From Phlegmacium glaucopus (Eukaryota > Basidiomycota > Agaricomycetes > Agaricales > Cortinariaceae): a DNA stretch of 64,000 bases. The notes beneath the pieces are model-generated. The model worked only from the letters and a program-made list of their open reading frames with translations. It had not been told where the DNA came from and did no database searches. Location: positions 157,212 to 221,211 of the forward strand of contig MU129987.1 of assembly GCA_015039465.1 (NCBI GenBank), given 5' to 3'. Position 1 is the first letter of the stretch. Each line of letters starts with the position of its first letter. The translations under genes were made by a program, and so were the position numbers. This document shows, in pieces, positions 59,592 to 64,000 of the stretch.

Positions 59592-60521
59592 TTAGCCGGC
59601 TGAGCATAACGCAGGAAAGAGATGCTGAATACTGACCTCGTTGATGGACAGGAGCTGCACCTTGTCCAAGATTTCCTTATAGATGCTCTGCAACAAATCC
59701 TCGTTGATTATGCCGATGTTGAAAGCAGATCCGAGCTTCAGTTGATCATGCCATTCACGTCGCACTCGTGCTTGGTAAATGATGAGGGCTCGCTCGCCGA
59801 ATTCACGTTGACGGTATGGATGCAACTCAAGCTGAGTAAAAATTTGGGCAAAAGCATTGATAGCTTTCTCGGACCACTGATACTTGGTTATCAATTGTAT
59901 GAATGTATTCTTTGCCATCGATACCTGATGGAAACTTAACTCATTGTCGGGTATGACATTCCTGGATGCTTTGAGCGATGATACAGACTTTAATGTGACC
60001 ATGTCGTCCACCTTTGTTAAACCGAAGGTGTCGTCATTCTGAGTGTGCTGGTGTTGCATCGCATTGGTACACCCTTCAGGGGTGAAGTACCATAACTCGA
60101 CATATTCGAAATCTTTGATGCGTCGGAGGGCGTACTGAGCTGGCCTAGGGGCAATATGATTGCCTACCGCTGCTGTGTCGTCGAAATCTTTCATTTTTGG
60201 TTTCCTCTTCTCTGGTTCTGCTCTCTCCTCCTCTCGCTCCAGTGGTTCCTGGGGTACTGGGTGTAAATTCACTGGTTGTTGTTGTCCCAGCGCTTCTTCC
60301 GCAACAGCATCATCAATTACTTGCTGGTCCCACCTCTGGACCCGTTCATTGTGGGTCTGGGTCCAAGAATCATTGATCGCTTGAATTGCCTGCTTGATGG
60401 TCAATCCGTTTTGCATTAAAGCATTCCTGAGGACATTAAAGTGTGGTCCTGCATGATCCGGCATGACTTCTAGGTGAGGATTGAGGATTATTCTCTCATC
60501 CATGACACTTTGATACGTCAA
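59592..60521 (-). CDS. Gag-like protein of the YR retrotransposon
   Basis: An open frame of 309 residues, the best preserved gene of the element. A Met at residue 7 is an equally good start. The sequence has an acidic linker (EREEERAEPEKRKPKMKDFD), then RPAQYALRRIKDFEYVELWYF, a phrase I associate with Gag proteins of basidiomycete YR retroelements. It would form the nucleoprotein particle around the element RNA. No zinc knuckle lies in this frame; the Cys/His clusters sit at the start of the Pol region instead. Confidence 0.75.
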   Translation of the reverse strand: MTYQSVMDERIILNPHLEVMPDHAGPHFNVLRNALMQNGLTIKQAIQAINDSWTQTHNERVQRWDQQVIDDAVAEEALGQQQPVNLHPVPQEPLEREEERAEPEKRKPKMKDFDDTAAVGNHIAPRPAQYALRRIKDFEYVELWYFTPEGCTNAMQHQHTQNDDTFGLTKVDDMVTLKSVSSLKASRNVIPDNELSFHQVSMAKNTFIQLITKYQWSEKAINAFAQIFTQLELHPYRQREFGERALIIYQARVRREWHDQLKLGSAFNIGIINEDLLQSIYKEILDKVQLLSINEVSIQHLFPALCSAG

Positions 60522-60699
60522 TATGAAGTAAAATTAGTGAAAAATTAAGTATTGATTTTGTATAGCACTGCTTAACGAGAGTGATTATTAAAAAGGAGTG
60601 TGTCGGGTAGTTTGTTTCTGAAAAAGCGAAAAACCAGCGAGAGCGAGGCAGAGAGCCAGATACTGAGAGTGAACAATGGATGTGCTGGAAAGAGAGGTC

Positions 60700-60965
60700 T
60701 TTACTCTCCCCCACACATTCCGAGCGGTTCCGAGTGACTCCGAGCGGTTCCGAGCAGATTCTGCTCGGAATCTGGTCGGAGTCACTCGGAGTCGCTCGGA
60801 ACCGCTCGGAATGGATTTTTTGGTGAGAGCCAGCCAATTTTCCACTTTACTCGGACTCATTCCGACCAAACTCCGAGCAGTTCCGAGCAGAACCACTTGG
60901 AATGGCTCGGATCCCGGGCCTAGCAGTACCGAGCCATACCGAGCCGTTCCTAGTCCGAGTCACAA
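60700..60965. repeat. TCCGAGC/GCTCGGA repeat cluster with long hairpin
   Basis: More than a dozen copies of CCGAGC or its complement GCTCGG occur in about 260 bp. The core (about 60715-60812) can fold back on itself: CCGAGCGGTTCCGAG and CTCGGAACCGCTCGG flank AGATTCTGCTCGGAATCT. The layout resembles hAT subterminal repeats or a short foldback element. No coding frame is supported. Confidence 0.7.
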
Positions 60966-61044
60966 TTAATTAAATAATAATAGAATATGTATATATATAG
61001 AAAAATATTAATATCATAAGGACTTCAGATAATTACACTACAAT

Positions 61045-61125
61045 GAAAGGATGCAACAACAGGAATCGAACACACGACCTGTTGTGACAGGTTGTAACGC
61101 TGTAGACCCCTGCACCAGCAGACCG
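61045..61125 (-). repeat. tRNA-like pol III box A/box B element (possible SINE)
   Basis: On the minus strand TGGTGCAGGGG fits the pol III box A consensus and GTTCGATTC, about 35 nt further on, fits box B. The arms do not pair as in a proper tRNA: the T-stem bases around GTTCGATTC do not match. I therefore read it as a tRNA-derived SINE head or a decayed tRNA rather than a working tRNA gene. Confidence 0.35.
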
Positions 61126-61273
61126 TTTCAAGAGCATTAGAAAGTATGCCCTAAGTGCCATCTTCGGCATATCCCAAAACTCCGCTGGGCAGAGGGTTTT
61201 CGTTCACCCTTCCGTTCACCACCCTCCAGCATCCACCCTCCAGTATCCACCGTCCACCATACCACCATCCACC

Positions 61274-63755
61274 ATGCCACCAAAACCCCATCGTCCCTCT
61301 ACATCGAGGGTCTCTTCGTCCAAATCTGGGCCAGAAACTAGGACCCAGAAACGCCAAGCATCGAACGTCGACGAAACAGCCAGTAAGCGCCTAAAACCAG
61401 ATGAAGACGACACCAGCGAAATACCCCAAACTAGAAAGGCTGGAAAGGCTGGAAAGGGCCAACGGAGGTACGTCCCCACCGCTATGTAATTAGATACTAA
61501 ACATATATATTTCTACAGGAAAAAAACTACGAACGAGGGCACAGCCAGCAAAGCTGCCCCTCGTAACCTCAGGTAAGTCGTCTACCCCCTCCGTGTACAT
61601 TTTTTTTATTGATATATCCACTCCCACGTAGTAAAGCCGAGACCGCCCTCCAGCAGAGCGGTGTTTCCATTGCCCCACCGGAACGCAGCCGATCAGCCAC
61701 AGCTCCACACCTCCCATCCCTTCCCACCATCCCTGCTGAACGAAAACGCAGGTCAGACGCAAAACCCAACACCAGCAAAAACCAGGAAGACGATAACGAT
61801 GACGACGAAGATAACGAAGTCAACAACGACCGTAATGACGTCAACCACGACCGTAACGACATCAACAACAATGACAACGATATCAAGAACAACAACAACA
61901 GCAGCAACAGCAGCAACAGCAATGAAGACGAAGACGAAGACAACAACAACAACAACAACAACGGCAACAAAGACGACGATGAAGACGACGATGATGAAAA
62001 CGGCAGCAGCATCTGTGTGGGGCCCACAACCATCAAAAAACACACCACCAGCAAAAAACCCACCACCAGCAGCAAGCGCAGTGCCGGCAACAAGCACACC
62101 ACGGGCAACGAGCCCACTGCCAGCAACGAGCCCGCCCCCAGCAACGACACCACCAGCAACGAGCTCGCCACCAGCAACGACACCACCAGCAACGAGCTCA
62201 CCACCAGCAACGACACCACCAGCAACAAGCCCGCCACCTGCAACGACACCACGACCAGCAACGACACCGCAAGCAACGAGCCCACTGCCAGCAACGAGCC
62301 CATTACCAGCAACGAGCCCACTGCTAGTGACAAGCATACGGCTAGTGGTGAGCGTACGGCTAGTGACGAGCGTACCACCAGGACCACCAAAGCCACACCC
62401 GATGAAGGTATTTTTTCAATATTTTTATTTTTATTTTCATGTAGAATTTATTTACTCATCAATAATGTAGATGTTCCAATGGATAGTCCTCCTCATACTC
62501 CCCCTCGCCCCTATGGCTCATCTCGGATGACTGGGGGGATTTTGCGTGGTCACGCTCTGGGTAATACACTCAATGCAGCGGATTTTCAGTCTTCCGAACC
62601 TGTCCTTCATCCTGTCATAGGGAAGGTTCTTGTCTATGCATCCACTGAAGATCCTGCCAATTTGTCTGTTCAAAATATGAAGCCTACCACATTTGTCAAG
62701 CATCAAGTCACCCTTTCTCTCAGACCTGTACTCTCCAAGGTGGCTGATAAGTACTCTCCTATTCGAAGTAAGTACTGTTAATTATCAATTCTGATGACAT
62801 TGTGAACTTCTTGATATCAGCCAGCCGTCTTTTTACTTTGGAGGATGGGCTTTGGAATGTTAGAGGGCGGTATGACAAAGCGTTTCAGGATGATGAAGAA
62901 CTCATGTGGTCTGAAGTAAATGGTGAACATGTGACTCACATTTTGATGGTTTGTATAATTTTTTTTTTTTTTTTGTGATTGGTTTAATTTAATATTTTAT
63001 TCTTTTCAAATTAGAGCTCCTTTGGCAACAAAGCTGAGGCTAATAGAGCCTCTGTCCCCTCAATTCCTGTTTTTGATTCTTTGAGCCTTGCTGATGTGTC
63101 AGAAGACCTGACCACTGCTGCTGCTGCTGCTGCTGTTGGGGCCACTACCAACCTTCATCATCTTCAGCTCATGAAGGCTTTAAGTGTTGATCCTGAGCTT
63201 AGTGATTGTGATAACAAAGGCCTGGTTTGGTGCTATAAAAAGTACAAGGCTTTTATTGCTGCTTCTCATTTGTTGGATCAACTGCATAAGCAGGGCAAAT
63301 GGCCTTTGCCAAAAAAGCCAAGTCAGACAGAACTTGTTGAGATTTTTATGTCAAGGTCTTACTGGCATTCTCATGTCAGCAAACCGTTCTCTACTCTTGC
63401 ACGTTATCCACAGATGGTTGAATGGCTGGAGCGTGAGAGTAACTATCCTACCGATTTTGAAGTCTGGCATGTTCAAAAGTCAGACTATGGGTTCAAGGAG
63501 TTGAAAGAGTGGCTTGCAAATGATGGAACTTTGGACAAAGTTACAAAAGCAATGTTGGAGAAGTCAAAGGCAAAGAAGGAGAAGGAGAAGGGAAAGGGAA
63601 AGGCAAAGGGGAAGGGGAAGGGAAAGGGGAAGGGGAAGGGGAAGGCAAAGGAGGAATATGAAATGGATTTTGAAGAGGATAGGATGGAGACTGAAAGTGA
63701 AGGTGAAGAAGGGGCAAGTGGTTCAATGATTACAAAGTCTCATAAAAGAAAGTAG
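61274..63755 (+). CDS. Uncharacterised 729-residue protein with repeat region and Lys/Gly tail
   Basis: Six exons (61274-61467, 61519-61572, 61632-62407, 62471-62767, 62821-62948, 63015-63755) splice into 729 residues with every phase correct, so the gene is intact. The N-terminus is basic and Ser/Thr-rich. Residues about 135-205 are Asn/Asp/Glu-rich, and 205-340 hold a repeat of TSNDTTSNE and TASNEP units. The following ~250 residues look globular, with phrases SRLFTLEDGLWNVRGRYDKA, CYKKYKAFIAASHLLDQLHK and FSTLARYPQMVEWLERE. A KGKG-type basic run precedes an acidic end and SHKRK. It is probably nuclear by composition. I do not recognise the family. It lies beside mobile DNA and may be transposon-associated. 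Confidence 0.8.
62091..62390 (+). repeat. Coding minisatellite (AGCAACGAC/GAG...)
   Basis: Tandem 15-24 bp units such as accagcaacgacaccaccagcaacgag, inside exon 3 of the 729-residue protein gene. The repeat keeps several frames open on both strands, which explains long spurious frames opposite it. Confidence 0.85.
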
Positions 63756-64000
63756 GTTTCTTAGGATGATTGTAAAATTTGAATATTTCTTCATAGCTTT
63801 TGTCTTTCTTGTATAGTTACTTCTGGATTTGGATACTTGCATTTCTGGTCAAAATGCCTATGTTGTTTTTTCTGTTGTTCTTTGCTTCTGGTCTACCAAT
63901 GACTGCTGCAATGTCTTCAGAGAGGCCATTTCCAGATATATCCTTCCAGACTTTCAACAAATTTATCACAAACAACTTTAACTCTCAGATTTCACTAGCA
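63756..64000. other. 3' flank, no gene seen
   Basis: AT-rich 3' region of the preceding gene up to the window edge. No coding feature was recognised. Confidence 0.4.

Larger units (their letters stand above)
55209..60521 (-). mobile_element. DIRS/Ngaro-type tyrosine-recombinase retrotransposon, degraded
   Basis: On the minus strand the order is Gag (60521-59592), Zn-knuckle and reverse transcriptase/RNase H (59380-57201), and tyrosine recombinase (56055-55209). Using a tyrosine recombinase instead of a DDE integrase defines the DIRS/Ngaro class. No methyltransferase or hydrolase frame, and no terminal or split repeats, were recognised, so the boundaries are those of the outer genes only. About 1.1 kb of AT-rich DNA separates RNase H from recombinase and looks like a later insertion. 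Confidence 0.8.

Noticed and set aside
61045..61125. A functional tRNA gene on the minus strand
   Set aside because: Box A and box B are present but the T-stem and anticodon stem do not pair properly.
61569..62396. 275-residue Leu/Val/Ser-rich frame on the minus strand, and a 269-residue Thr/Pro-rich plus frame at 61661-62470
   Set aside because: Both are shadows of the coding minisatellite in the 729-residue gene; the low-complexity DNA keeps several frames open.

Overview
The window looks like a piece of a basidiomycete (Agaricomycetes) nuclear genome. The reasons are many genes split by 45-70 nt GT-AG introns, sesquiterpene synthases and P450s of fungal type, a tyrosine-recombinase retrotransposon, hAT elements, and gene families common in mushrooms (APH-like kinases, PD-(D/E)XK-like proteins, HNH-like hypotheticals). 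All calls come from reading the sequence and splicing by eye; no database search was run.

Region 1 (about 0.5-26 kb) looks like a sesquiterpenoid biosynthetic neighbourhood. It holds a TRI5-like terpene synthase with degenerate metal-binding motifs (570-1735), an intact P450 (2665-4975, minus), a canonical class I sesquiterpene synthase (13515-14804), a second intact P450 of another family (20819-23260, plus) and a third intact P450 (23677-25887, minus). Between the two synthases lies a gene-free AT-rich island (about 5-12.3 kb) of nested hAT-like elements, palindromes and a ~175 bp tandem repeat. At 16.7-21.0 kb a tandem segmental duplication with 8 bp of shared sequence at its junction duplicated and broke a P450 pair, leaving two minus-strand P450 pseudogenes and an orphan first exon.

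Region 2 (26.8-49.2 kb) is mostly single genes. A divergent pair (26819-28483 minus; 28925-30287 plus) joins a thioredoxin-like domain to an unrecognised beta-rich C-terminal domain. Two paralogues of a putative PD-(D/E)XK nuclease-fold protein lie at 30581-31360 and 43844-44683. Between them are an SGNH/GDSL hydrolase, a broken HNH-like gene, a TULIP/P47-like protein (37659-39388), and a large glycine-rich/helical protein (40277-43257) that carries a 10-nt tandem duplication causing a frameshift. An APH-type phosphotransferase lies at 47765-49192.

Region 3 (49.9-61 kb) is mobile DNA. A full-length hAT transposon (50478-54851) has perfect 15-bp inverted ends and an 8-bp target duplication, sits inside a minisatellite, and carries nonsense codons in its transposase. 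A DIRS/Ngaro-type retrotransposon runs on the minus strand (Gag 59592-60521, RT/RNase H 57201-59380, tyrosine recombinase 55209-56055) and is broken by frameshifts, stops and about 1.1 kb of unrelated AT-rich DNA.

Region 4 (61.2-63.8 kb) is an intact six-exon gene for a 729-residue protein of unknown function, with an Asn/Asp/Thr-rich repeat region and a Lys/Gly tail. The terpene synthases and P450s could act in one pathway, with the synthase making a hydrocarbon and the P450s oxidising it, but the sequence alone does not prove co-regulation.
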